Source: Streptomyces asoensis
GTDB taxonomy: Bacteria; Actinomycetota; Actinomycetes; Streptomycetales; Streptomycetaceae
Direction of reading: 5' to 3'
NCBI RefSeq assembly: GCF_016860545.1
Contig: NZ_BNEB01000005.1
Coordinates: 1,550,001 to 1,614,000 of the forward strand
Length of the DNA stretch: 64,000 nt
Shown here piece by piece: positions 16,639 through 25,348 of the stretch (position 1 is its first letter; each line of letters begins with the position of its first letter). The notes beneath the pieces are model-generated. The model made no database searches. It was not told where the DNA came from and worked only from the letters and a program-made list of their open reading frames with translations. The translations under genes and the position numbers were made by a program.

Positions 16639-19600
16639 TCACCCCTCGGTGGAGGTCGGTCGGCGTGACGCGGCCGTCGCCCGGCCGACGTCGGTCAACG
16701 GCCGCAGCCGGTAGGTGTAGGCGTAGTCCCGGTCGGCGAACAGCTTGTACTCGTCGTGGGTGTGCGCACCCCAGCTGTTGTCGCCGCCGACGCCCATCTG
16801 CCGGTGGTTCACACGCAGGACGACCTCCTTGCGGGGCGTGAGCTGGTAGTCGTGACGGGCTCCGACGGACAGGTCCTCGGGCGTGAAGTGCGAGGCGTTG
16901 AACTCGATCAGCGGCTCGCCGCTGACCAGCAGCCCCGTGCCGTCGGCGCCGGTGAGCGCCACCCAGCGCACGTCGGTCCTGTTGCCGTTCTCCTGGGGGC
17001 GCAGGTAGGAGGTCCCCTGCCCGGTGACGGTGCCGGAGTACCGGCCCACGTCGGTGGCGTCGTTGCGGTCCCAGTGGTTCTCCTCGGGACCCCGGCCGTA
17101 GTAGTGCAGGCGCTCCAGGCGGGCGGGCAGGAACAGCAGCGTGCCGACCTCCGGGAGGTACGGCAGGGAGGCGGCGCCCGGGTGCAGGGTGTTGTCGACC
17201 TTGATCTCACCGTTGCCGAACACGGTGTAGGTGGTGGTGTACGCCGACGGTGTCGTCGTGGGCAGGGTGCCGGCGACCCGGATCTCCACGGCCCGGTCGC
17301 GCAGCGCCCGCACGCCGACGCCGGTCACCTCGCGCCGGGTGCCGGCGTCGCGCCAGGTCTGGTTGCGGGTGTGCTGGCCGTTGCCCCGGTCGTTGTCGGT
17401 GGGCGCGCGCCAGAAGTTGGGGACCGGGCCGGAGGAGATCAGCCGGGCGCCGCCGGCCTCGTAGGAGCTGATGGTGCCGGTCCTCTTGTCGACGGTGACC
17501 GAGAAGCCCTTCCCGGTGACGGTGACCGAGGCGTCGCCGTCCTCGTACCCGAGCGCCGGGACGCGGTCCAGCGGCACCGGGGTGACGGCCGGGCTGCCGG
17601 CGTCCACCGCGAGCTGGTGCCTGGCCACCTCGAAGCCGGCCTTCGCCCACTTCGTCCTCTCCCGGGTGGTGAAGGACAGGTGCAGGAAGTACTCCGCACC
17701 CGGTGCCGGCCGTCCCGGCAGCTCGAAGGGCACGGTGATGTCCTTGCTCGACAGCGGGGCCACGTCGAGCTGGGCACGGCTGAGTTCTCCGCGCCGGACC
17801 ACCTCCCCGTCGCGGACGAGTTCCCAGTGCCCGTCGAACGCGCGGAGGTCGGTGAACAGGTACTCGTTGGTGAGGGTGAGCGCCGCCCCGGGTGCGAGCG
17901 TGCTTCCTTCGGCGGGCGCCGCGCCGACGGCCTGGTAGATCCGCTTGACCTCGGCCGACTTGCCGGTGAGTCCGCGGTCGGCGGTGACGATGCCGTCGCC
18001 GGAGAAGGCCCCGTCGTTGGGGTTGTCGCCCCAGTCGCCCCCGTAGGCACGGAACGTCCTCTCGCGCGGCCGTTTCGTGGTGTGGCCGACGGTGGCGGCG
18101 TCGAACCAGAACCGTACGCCGTCGTCGCCCGGGCCGCGTCCCGGTGCGGCCAGTTCCGCGGCGCTCAGCGCGCGGGCGTACACCCGGGCCCGCCGGACGG
18201 TGCCGCTGAACTCCCGGGTCGGGTTGTCGACGTCGGTGGCCAGGGACAGCGGCGCGGTGTTGTTCGCGGGGCGCACCGTGGTGGTCCGGGTGGCCCGGAC
18301 GACGCCGTCGGCGTAGAGGGTCAGCGTGCCGGCCGCCGCGTCGAAGACCCCCGCGACGTGGTGCTCGGTGCCGGTCCAGCCGTCCGGCAGCGCCCAGCTC
18401 GCGCTGATCCACTGGCCGCTGCCGTAGATGAAGAACTCCAGGGTCCGGTTGGTCTGCTTCAGGGCGTACTGGGTGTCGCCCTTGGCCACGAGCGGCTGGT
18501 GGTAGCCGGTCACGTGCGGGGTGATCCAGGCCTCCAGGGTGAGCGAGCCGGTGAGGTCCAGCGCCGCGTCCCGGGCGAAGACGGTTCCGCCCGAGACTCC
18601 CTCGTCCCGGGTGAAGCTGCCACTCGAGGCGATGAGTTCGCCCTCGATCGCGGCGGGCCCTGACTCGGTGAACAGCCGGCGCACGGGGGTGGGCCAGTCC
18701 AGCGCCTGGTCCACGAAGTCCCAGATCCAGCCGCCCTGGAGCACGTCGTGCCGCCGGATCAGGTCCCAGTACTTCCTGAAGTTGCCGCTGGAGTTGCCCA
18801 TCGCGTGGGAGTACTCGATCATCACGTACGGCCGGGTGTCGGCGGTGTCCTTCGCCCGTTGCTCCACGCGGGCCGGGCTGTCGTACATCTCGGAGCGGAT
18901 GTCGCTGATCCCCGGGCTGTCGTCGCCCTCGTACTGGATGACACGGGTGGTGTCGTAGGAGCGGATCCAGTCGTGCATGGCGTTGAAGGTGCTGCCGCCG
19001 CCCGCCTCGTTGCCCAGGGACCAGATGACGGCGCAGGCGTGGTTCTTGTCGCGGTGCACCATGTTCTGGGCGCGTGCCACACAGGCCGCCGTCCACTCGG
19101 GGTGGTCGCCCGGGTACTCGCCGCGGATGCCGTGCGTCTCGAGGTTGGTCTCGTCCACGAGGTACAGGCCGTACTCGTCGGCGAGTTCGAGCCAGAGCGG
19201 GTTGTTGGGGTAGTGCGAGGTGCGCACCGAGTTGATGTTCAGCCGCTTGATGATCCCGATGTCCTCGACGAGGTCGGCGCGGGTGAGGGCCGAGCCGCGG
19301 ACCGGGTGCATCTCGTGGCGGTTGGTGCCCCGGAAGGAGACCGGCTTGCCGTTGATGCGCATCAGACCGTCGCGGAGCGCGAACTCGCGCAGGCCGACGC
19401 GGTGGGACAGGGTCTCGGTCACCCGTCCGGCGGGGTCGCGCAGCCGCAGCACGGCGGTGTACAGGTAGGGCTGTTCGGCGGACCAGAGCCGTGGCGCGGG
19501 CACGTCCTTCGCGGCCTGTACGGACTTCTCCTCCCCCGGGCCGAGCGTGACGCCCTGCTGCAACGGCCGGGACCACACCGGGTGCCCGCCCGCGTCGTAC

Positions 19601-20571
19601 AGCTGGGTCTCGACGGAGTACCGGCCGGCGCCCTGTCCGCCGTAGTCCCGCACGTTCGCGGTGACCGACAGCGCGGCCGTCCGGTGGTCGTCGCCCAGCG
19701 GGGTGTCCAGCCGGAAGTCGCGCAGGTGCACGGCCGGGGTGGAGTACAGGTAGACCGAGCGGAAGATGCCGCTCAGCCGGATCATGTCCTGGTCCTCCAG
19801 CCAGTCGCCGTCCGAGTAGCGGTAGACCTCCACCGCGATCTGGTTGGCGCCCTTCCTGAGGTACCGGGTGATGTCGTACTCGGCGGGGTCGTAGGAACTC
19901 TCGTGGTAGCCGGCCAACTCCCCGTTGATCCACACGTAGTGGGCGGACTTGACCCCCTCGAAGTGGAGGAACGTCCGCCGTCCCGCCCAGCCGCGCGGGA
20001 CCGTGAAGGTGCGGCGGTACTGGCCCACCGGGTTGTGGCGGGTGGGGGCGGCGGGCGGCTGCGCCTCCTCCCCCAGCCCGTTGGGGCCCCACCAGGGGTA
20101 GGTGATGTTGACGTAGAGGGGGCGGTCGTGGCCGTGCAGCTGCCAGGCGGCGGGGACGGGGATGGTGTCCCAGTCGCTGTCGTCGAGGTCGGTCCGGTGG
20201 AAGTCGGGGTCCCGGTCGTCGGGGCGGTCGGCGTGGGCGAACTTCCAGGTGCCGTCCAGGCTCAGCCGGTAGGGCGAGCGGGTCCGGTCGGCGGCGAGGG
20301 CCTGGGCGAGGTCCGCGTACGGCATGAGGGTGGTGTGCGGGGCCTCGGTGCCGAGCCGGAAGACGCCGATGGAGCCGTTCCATTCGGGGGCGCCGTCGGC
20401 CGCGGCGGCCCGGTGGGCGGCGGTCGGCGACGACAGGGCGAGCGCGCCGAGGACGGCGGCCGACCCTTCGAGCAGACGGCGGCGGCTGACGGCCGTCCGC
20501 AGGGGGTGGTCCGGTTCCGCCCGCTGGGGGCGGTCCGGCCGGTCCATGGACGACACGTGCGGGTGCGACAT
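16639..20571 (-). CDS. Tat-exported beta-galactosidase (GH2) with inserted LamG domain
   Basis: The 1310-residue protein has a twin-arginine signal (SRRRLLEGSAAVLGALAL) in the first 60 residues. GH2 sugar-binding and immunoglobulin-like domains follow, then the TIM barrel with acid/base E522 (SLGNEAGGG) and nucleophile E586 (MIEYSHAMGN). A LamG/concanavalin-like domain lies at about 643-807 (SLTLEAWITPH, HHVAGVFDAAAGTLTLYADG). It is inserted between the barrel and the C-terminal Bgal_small/DUF4981 region. LacZ-type enzymes of about 1020 residues lack it. I chose the ATG at 20571 because GAGGAAGG precedes it. A TTG 24 bp upstream is an alternative. The enzyme should release terminal galactose from polymers or oligosaccharides outside the cell. 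Confidence 0.92.
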   Translation of the reverse strand: MSHPHVSSMDRPDRPQRAEPDHPLRTAVSRRRLLEGSAAVLGALALSSPTAAHRAAAADGAPEWNGSIGVFRLGTEAPHTTLMPYADLAQALAADRTRSPYRLSLDGTWKFAHADRPDDRDPDFHRTDLDDSDWDTIPVPAAWQLHGHDRPLYVNITYPWWGPNGLGEEAQPPAAPTRHNPVGQYRRTFTVPRGWAGRRTFLHFEGVKSAHYVWINGELAGYHESSYDPAEYDITRYLRKGANQIAVEVYRYSDGDWLEDQDMIRLSGIFRSVYLYSTPAVHLRDFRLDTPLGDDHRTAALSVTANVRDYGGQGAGRYSVETQLYDAGGHPVWSRPLQQGVTLGPGEEKSVQAAKDVPAPRLWSAEQPYLYTAVLRLRDPAGRVTETLSHRVGLREFALRDGLMRINGKPVSFRGTNRHEMHPVRGSALTRADLVEDIGIIKRLNINSVRTSHYPNNPLWLELADEYGLYLVDETNLETHGIRGEYPGDHPEWTAACVARAQNMVHRDKNHACAVIWSLGNEAGGGSTFNAMHDWIRSYDTTRVIQYEGDDSPGISDIRSEMYDSPARVEQRAKDTADTRPYVMIEYSHAMGNSSGNFRKYWDLIRRHDVLQGGWIWDFVDQALDWPTPVRRLFTESGPAAIEGELIASSGSFTRDEGVSGGTVFARDAALDLTGSLTLEAWITPHVTGYHQPLVAKGDTQYALKQTNRTLEFFIYGSGQWISASWALPDGWTGTEHHVAGVFDAAAGTLTLYADGVVRATRTTTVRPANNTAPLSLATDVDNPTREFSGTVRRARVYARALSAAELAAPGRGPGDDGVRFWFDAATVGHTTKRPRERTFRAYGGDWGDNPNDGAFSGDGIVTADRGLTGKSAEVKRIYQAVGAAPAEGSTLAPGAALTLTNEYLFTDLRAFDGHWELVRDGEVVRRGELSRAQLDVAPLSSKDITVPFELPGRPAPGAEYFLHLSFTTRERTKWAKAGFEVARHQLAVDAGSPAVTPVPLDRVPALGYEDGDASVTVTGKGFSVTVDKRTGTISSYEAGGARLISSGPVPNFWRAPTDNDRGNGQHTRNQTWRDAGTRREVTGVGVRALRDRAVEIRVAGTLPTTTPSAYTTTYTVFGNGEIKVDNTLHPGAASLPYLPEVGTLLFLPARLERLHYYGRGPEENHWDRNDATDVGRYSGTVTGQGTSYLRPQENGNRTDVRWVALTGADGTGLLVSGEPLIEFNASHFTPEDLSVGARHDYQLTPRKEVVLRVNHRQMGVGGDNSWGAHTHDEYKLFADRDYAYTYRLRPLTDVGRATAASRRPTSTEG

Positions 20572-20655
20572 GACCACGACCTTCCTCGGGACCAACCGTG
20601 CGGCTTCGCACGGACGGAGGGTGCGTCAGATCTTGTCCACTCCTGTTGGGAAAAC

Positions 20656-20679
20656 GAACATAGACGCGCCGCGATGTCC
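20656..20679 (-). promoter_or_regulatory. Candidate operator upstream of the beta-galactosidase gene
   Basis: GGACAT-N12-ATGTTC (read on the minus strand) is an imperfect inverted repeat in an unusually AT-rich patch, about 85-110 bp before the start codon. No adjacent sugar regulator gene is present. Confidence 0.3.
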
Positions 20680-20750
20680 GAATATCAACTCTCTTCGGCG
20701 CAACGCCACTTGGCACCCGTCCTCCCCACGGGCCCTTTTGGTGATTCCCG

Positions 20751-23700
20751 TCAGTACACGTCCCGCACGTACCGCTTGTCGGAGGCGAGCTGCTTCACGT
20801 GGGCGGCCGCCTCGGTCTCGCTCAGACCGCCGTGCAGGACGGCCACCTGGCGCAGGGCCAGGTCGACGTCCTTGGCCATCCGGGAGGCGTCCCCGCAGAC
20901 GTAGAAGTGGGCGCCCTCGCGCAGCCAGGACCACAGCTGCGAGCCGTGCTCGCGGATCCGGTCCTGGACGTAGACCTTGGCGCGCTGGTCGCGGGAGAAG
21001 GCGGTGTCCAGCCGGGCGAGGGTGCCGTCCTCCTGAAGGGCGGCCAGCTCCTGCTCGTAGTAGAAGTCCGTCGCCCGGTGCTGCTCGCCGAAGAACAGCC
21101 AGTTGGGCGCCCGGTGCCCGCGCGCCCGGCGCTCCTGGAGGAAGCCGACGAAGGGCGCCACCCCGGTGCCGGGGCCGACCATCACCATGGGCGTCGCCGG
21201 GTCGGCCGGGGGCCGGAAGTGCGGGGCCCGCTGCACCTGGACCGCGACCTCGGTGCCGGGCGCCGCGTCGGCGAGAAAGGGCGAGCAGACGCCCTGCCGG
21301 GGGCGGCCGGCCAGGTTCTCGTAGCGCACCACGGAGACGGTGAGCGAGACCAGGTGGGGGTCGGTCAGCGGGCTGGACGAGATGGAGTACAGGCGCGGTT
21401 GCAGACGTCCCAGCAGCTCGGCCCACTCCTGCGGGTCGGCGCGCACCCCGAACTCGGCGGCCACGTCGACCGCCTGACGGCCCCAGGACCACTTGGCGAG
21501 CTCGTCCTTGTTGTCGGGGCGCAGCAGTTTGCGCAGTTCACGCGGGTCGCGGGTGCGGTCGGCGGTGAAGCGCAGCAGGGCGGGGGTGATCCGGGTGATG
21601 TCGAGGTGGCGCAGGAAGGCCTCCTCGAGGGCGACCTCGCCGACCCCGTTCACCCGTACCCGCGCGTGTGCGTCCAGGCCGGTCGCCGCCAGCCACTCGG
21701 CCACCAGTTCCGGCGAGTTGACGGGCCGCACGGCCAGGGCGTCACCGGCCTCGTAGACGAGCGGGGCCGCGCTGTCGCGGGTGTCGAAGGTGAAGCGGCG
21801 GACCTCCTTGCCCGAACCCGGCAGGCTCAGCAGCCGGTTGCCGGTCAGACGGGCGGTGACGGGGGCGGGGCGCCGCGTTCGGGCCCGGGACGCGTCCTCG
21901 GTGCCGGGCGCCCGGCCGCCGGAGGCCGGCGCGGCGGGGGCGGGAGCGGGAGCGGGGGCGACGGCGGGAGCGGCCTCCTCGGCGGTGAACCGCGCCTGTC
22001 CGGTGGCGGCGACACCACCGGGAGCCGTGACGCCGCCGGGGACCGTGACGCCGGCCGGGGGCGCGGGCCGCGCGTCGGTGGTCCGTGCAGCCTCCGTCAG
22101 GGCGGTGGTCACCAGGTCCAGCCAGGCCTGCGCCTGTGTCTCGTAGTCCGGCTCGCAGTCGGTGCGCGGGGCCAGCCGGACCGCGCCGAGCTCGTCCATC
22201 CGGTGGTCCAGGCGCCGGCCGTGCCCGCAGAAGTCGGCGTAGGAGGAGTCCCCGAAGGCGAGGACGGCGTACCGGTGGCCCTCCAGGCGGCCGGTGTCCA
22301 GCTCCGCGAGCCCTTCCCAGAATCCGGCGCCGTTGTCGGGGGCGTCGCCGTCGCCGAAGGTGCTGGTGATCAGCAGCAGGTCGGCGTCGGAGGGCAGTGC
22401 GGCGGGGTCCGCCTCGTCCATGGCGATCAGGGAGGCCGGGTGCCCGCCCCGGGCGAGCCGTTCGGCGGTGGCCGCGGCGAAGTCCTCGGCGTTGCCGGTC
22501 TGGGAGGCCCACAGGATCACCACCCGGCGCGCCGGGGTGCTCGGGGGTTCGGCGGCGGTGCGGGAGTACAGACCGGCGAGGGTGCCGTTGACCCACAGCG
22601 CGTGCTCGGGACTGAAGGGCGCGTCGGCCGGGAGCACCGGTACGCCCGGGGCGCCGGCCGGGACCGCGGCGAGGAACCCGACCAGGTACTGCCGTTCGCG
22701 CTCGGTGAGCACGGGCGGCGGGGCGGGCGGCAGGCCGAAGGCCGCGGCGGCGGACGGCTGGACCGCGGTCGGCGCGAGGACCGTCCCGGGCGCGTCCTGC
22801 GGCGCCGTCGCGACCGGCGCGTTCCCCGGCGCCGGCGCCGAGGCGGCGGGCGGCTGCACGGTGACCGGGGTCGACACCTTCGTCAGGGACACCGCGCACA
22901 CCTTCAGTTCGGGCTGGAAGGACAGCGGGTCGACGGCGTCGCTGGTGACCGCGTTGACGCTGAGGTACTCGCCGAACAGGTCGTTCCAGTGGAACGGCGC
23001 GAAGCACGAGCCGGGCAGCACCCGGTCGGTGACGACGGCCGGCAGGACGGCCCGTCCGCGCCGCGAGGCGACCTCGACGGAGTCGCCGTCGGCGATCCCG
23101 AGCCCGGCCGCGTCCTCGGGGTGCACCTCGACGAACGGACCGGGGTCCAGCTTGTTGAGCCGGGCCACCTTGGCGGTCTTGGTCAGGGTGTGCCACTGGT
23201 GCTGGAGACGGCCGGTGTTCAGGAAGAACGGGTAGTCGTCGTCCGGCATCTCGGCGGGCGGGACGTGCGGACGCGGGTGGAAGACGGCACGTCCGGAGGC
23301 GGTGGGGAAGGTGAGCGTGCCGTCGTCGTCCAGGTACCGGATCGGATTGCGGTCGGGGCCGCCGGGGGTGCCCGCCGGCCACTGCACGGGGGTGGTCCGC
23401 AGCCGGTCGTAGGTCACCGCGCGCAGGTCGTAGCCGGTCTGCGGGTTGTGGGCGCGTTTGATCTCCTCGAAGATCTGCTCGGCGCTGTCGTAACTGAACC
23501 CGCTCTCGTAGCCCATGGCGCGAGCGACGGCCGCGATGATCCGCCAGTCGGCCATCGCCTCGCCCGGCGGGTCGACGGCGGGCCGGGCGAGGGTGAGGTT
23601 GCGCTCGCTGTTGACGAGGACGCCCTCGGTCTCGGTCCACAGCGCGGCCGGCAGGACGACGTCGGCGTAGGCGTTCGTCTCGGTGTCGGCGAAGACGTCC

Positions 23701-25031
23701 TGGGCGACGACGAACTCGGCGGCCTCCAGGCCCTCGATGACGGTCCTGCGGTTGGCGACGGAGGCGACCGGGTTGGTGCAGATGATCCAGCAGGCCTTGA
23801 TGTCGCCGTCGGCCATCTTCCGGAACATCTCGACGGTGCCCTTGCCGACGCCGTCCGCCCTGATCGTGCCGGGGGCGAGCCCCCACAGCTCCTCGGCGAA
23901 GGCGCGGTCGCCGTCGACGAGGACGGAGCGCTGGCCGGGGAGCCCGGGGCCCATGTAGCCCATCTCCCGGCCGCCCATGGCGTTGGGCTGGCCGGTGAGG
24001 GAGAAGGGGCCGCTGCCCGGACGGCAGATCGCGCCGGTCGCCAGGTGCAGGTTGACCAGGGCGTTGGTGTTCCAGGTGCCGTGCGTGGACTGGTTGAGGC
24101 CCATGGTCCAGCAACTGGTCCACTCCCCCGCCTCGCCGATCAGCCGGGCGGCCTCGCGCAGGTCGCTCTCCGGTATGCCGGTGATCGCGGCGACGGTCGC
24201 GGGGTCGTAGTCGGCGAGGAACTCCGGCATGGCCTCCCAGCCCTCGGTGTACGTGGCGACGAAGTCGGCGTCGGTGTGGCCGCCGTCGTGCAGGAGGCGG
24301 AGCAGACCGTTCAGGAGCGCGAGGTCGGTGCCCGGCCTGACCTGGAGGAACAGGTCCGCCTTGGCGGCGGTGGCGGTGCGGCGCGGGTCGACGACGATCA
24401 GCTTGGCGCCCGCCTTCACCCGGTCCATCATCCGCAGGAAGAGGATCGGGTGGCAGTCGGCCATGTTGGAGCCGATGACGAGGAAGACGTCCGCCCGGTC
24501 GAGGTCCTCGTACGAGCCGGGCGGGCCGTCGGCGCCCAGGGAGAGCTTGTAGCCGGTACCGGCGCTCGCCATGCACAGCCGGGAGTTGGACTCGATCTGG
24601 TTGGTGCGCAGATAGCCCTTGGCCAGCTTGTTGGCGAGGTACTGGGCTTCGAGGCTCATCTGACCGGACACATAGAGGGCGACCGCGTCGGGGCCGTGTT
24701 CGTCCACGACCGCGCGCAGCCGCCGGGCGGTCTCGGCGATCGCCGCGTCCACGGGGGCGGGCTCCGGTTCCTCGCCCCGGTCCCGGCGGACGAGGGCGCC
24801 GGTCAGCCGGCCGGGGGCGGCGAGCAGATCGGCGGTCGTCGCGCCCTTGGTGCACAGCCGGCCGAAGTTCGCCGGGTGCTGCTTGTCGCCCGAGGCCTTC
24901 AGCACCGTACGGCGTCCGTCGGGACCGGCGCCGATGTCCAGGACCATGCCGCAGCCCACACCGCAGTACGAGCAGACCGTGCGCACCCTGGTCGTGGTCG
25001 CGCTGTCGGTCCGCGGGTCCAACGCGGCCAC
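20751..25031 (-). CDS. Single-chain assimilatory nitrate reductase: molybdopterin domain fused to CysJ-type flavoprotein
   Basis: The 1426-residue protein joins two enzymes. Residues 1 to about 720 are a bis-MGD molybdoenzyme of the NasA/NarB type with a 4Fe-4S site C20-x2-C23-x3-C27-x32-C60 and the molybdopterin dinucleotide-binding tail. After a Pro/Ala linker, about 835-975 is an FMN flavodoxin domain (VVILWASQTGNAEDFAA). After a second low-complexity linker, about 1055-1426 is an FAD/NADPH module like sulfite reductase CysJ (RLYSISS near 1212, MVMVGPGTGVAPFVGFLQERR near 1280). Electrons would pass NADPH-FAD-FMN-FeS-Mo, so no separate reductase is needed. It starts at a GTG after AAAGGGG. 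Nitrite reductase genes are not in the window. Confidence 0.9.
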   Translation of the reverse strand: MAALDPRTDSATTTRVRTVCSYCGVGCGMVLDIGAGPDGRRTVLKASGDKQHPANFGRLCTKGATTADLLAAPGRLTGALVRRDRGEEPEPAPVDAAIAETARRLRAVVDEHGPDAVALYVSGQMSLEAQYLANKLAKGYLRTNQIESNSRLCMASAGTGYKLSLGADGPPGSYEDLDRADVFLVIGSNMADCHPILFLRMMDRVKAGAKLIVVDPRRTATAAKADLFLQVRPGTDLALLNGLLRLLHDGGHTDADFVATYTEGWEAMPEFLADYDPATVAAITGIPESDLREAARLIGEAGEWTSCWTMGLNQSTHGTWNTNALVNLHLATGAICRPGSGPFSLTGQPNAMGGREMGYMGPGLPGQRSVLVDGDRAFAEELWGLAPGTIRADGVGKGTVEMFRKMADGDIKACWIICTNPVASVANRRTVIEGLEAAEFVVAQDVFADTETNAYADVVLPAALWTETEGVLVNSERNLTLARPAVDPPGEAMADWRIIAAVARAMGYESGFSYDSAEQIFEEIKRAHNPQTGYDLRAVTYDRLRTTPVQWPAGTPGGPDRNPIRYLDDDGTLTFPTASGRAVFHPRPHVPPAEMPDDDYPFFLNTGRLQHQWHTLTKTAKVARLNKLDPGPFVEVHPEDAAGLGIADGDSVEVASRRGRAVLPAVVTDRVLPGSCFAPFHWNDLFGEYLSVNAVTSDAVDPLSFQPELKVCAVSLTKVSTPVTVQPPAASAPAPGNAPVATAPQDAPGTVLAPTAVQPSAAAAFGLPPAPPPVLTERERQYLVGFLAAVPAGAPGVPVLPADAPFSPEHALWVNGTLAGLYSRTAAEPPSTPARRVVILWASQTGNAEDFAAATAERLARGGHPASLIAMDEADPAALPSDADLLLITSTFGDGDAPDNGAGFWEGLAELDTGRLEGHRYAVLAFGDSSYADFCGHGRRLDHRMDELGAVRLAPRTDCEPDYETQAQAWLDLVTTALTEAARTTDARPAPPAGVTVPGGVTAPGGVAATGQARFTAEEAAPAVAPAPAPAPAAPASGGRAPGTEDASRARTRRPAPVTARLTGNRLLSLPGSGKEVRRFTFDTRDSAAPLVYEAGDALAVRPVNSPELVAEWLAATGLDAHARVRVNGVGEVALEEAFLRHLDITRITPALLRFTADRTRDPRELRKLLRPDNKDELAKWSWGRQAVDVAAEFGVRADPQEWAELLGRLQPRLYSISSSPLTDPHLVSLTVSVVRYENLAGRPRQGVCSPFLADAAPGTEVAVQVQRAPHFRPPADPATPMVMVGPGTGVAPFVGFLQERRARGHRAPNWLFFGEQHRATDFYYEQELAALQEDGTLARLDTAFSRDQRAKVYVQDRIREHGSQLWSWLREGAHFYVCGDASRMAKDVDLALRQVAVLHGGLSETEAAAHVKQLASDKRYVRDVY

Positions 25032-25348
25032 GGGCGCCCCTTTCCGTCTGACGATCGGCCTGGTGAGAGCCTCTGCAAGCCTCTGTGACGGTACGAACCG
25101 TGCATTACACAGGTGTCTCCCGGACCGGCCGCCGGGAGTTAAGCCCGGCGCACAGCGGGCCGGGGGCGGGTGTGAGCGGGGGTGTCGCGTCCGGTTCCGG
25201 GCGGGGCTTTGCCTGCCCTGGATGGCATGGCCGCGTCAAATCTGTCAGGCTTCCGGCAGCCGTCGCGCACCGCCCCCACGGCACACCCACGCCGCCGGGG
25301 ACAGCAACCGAGCAGGCCGGAAACCCGGCCGCCGCAAAGGAGCCACGT
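25032..25348. other. Divergent control region, nitrate reductase/M1 peptidase
   Basis: This 317-bp gap separates divergent genes and holds no convincing coding frame. It contains the direct repeat GCCTCTG at 10-bp period (about 25070-25086) and the nested inverted repeats listed separately. The ribosome site AAAGGAG (25336-25342) belongs to the peptidase gene. Confidence 0.5.
25083..25112. promoter_or_regulatory. Nested inverted repeat, candidate operator
   Basis: CTGTG (25083-25087) and ACGGT (25088-25092) are answered by ACCGT (25097-25101) and CACAG (25108-25112). It lies 52-81 bp upstream of the nitrate reductase start. It includes GTGAC-N5-GAACC, which resembles a GlnR half-site (GTnAC-N6-GaAAc) with spacing one base short. 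Confidence 0.4.

Noticed and set aside
20572..20595. TTG start adding eight residues to the beta-galactosidase
   Set aside because: ATG 20571 has GAGGAAGG at a good distance and leaves a normal Tat signal.
25085..25348. Longer N-terminus for the M1 peptidase
   Set aside because: GTG 25349 lies 6 bp after AAAGGAG and starts a standard signal peptide; the extension crosses the likely promoter region.
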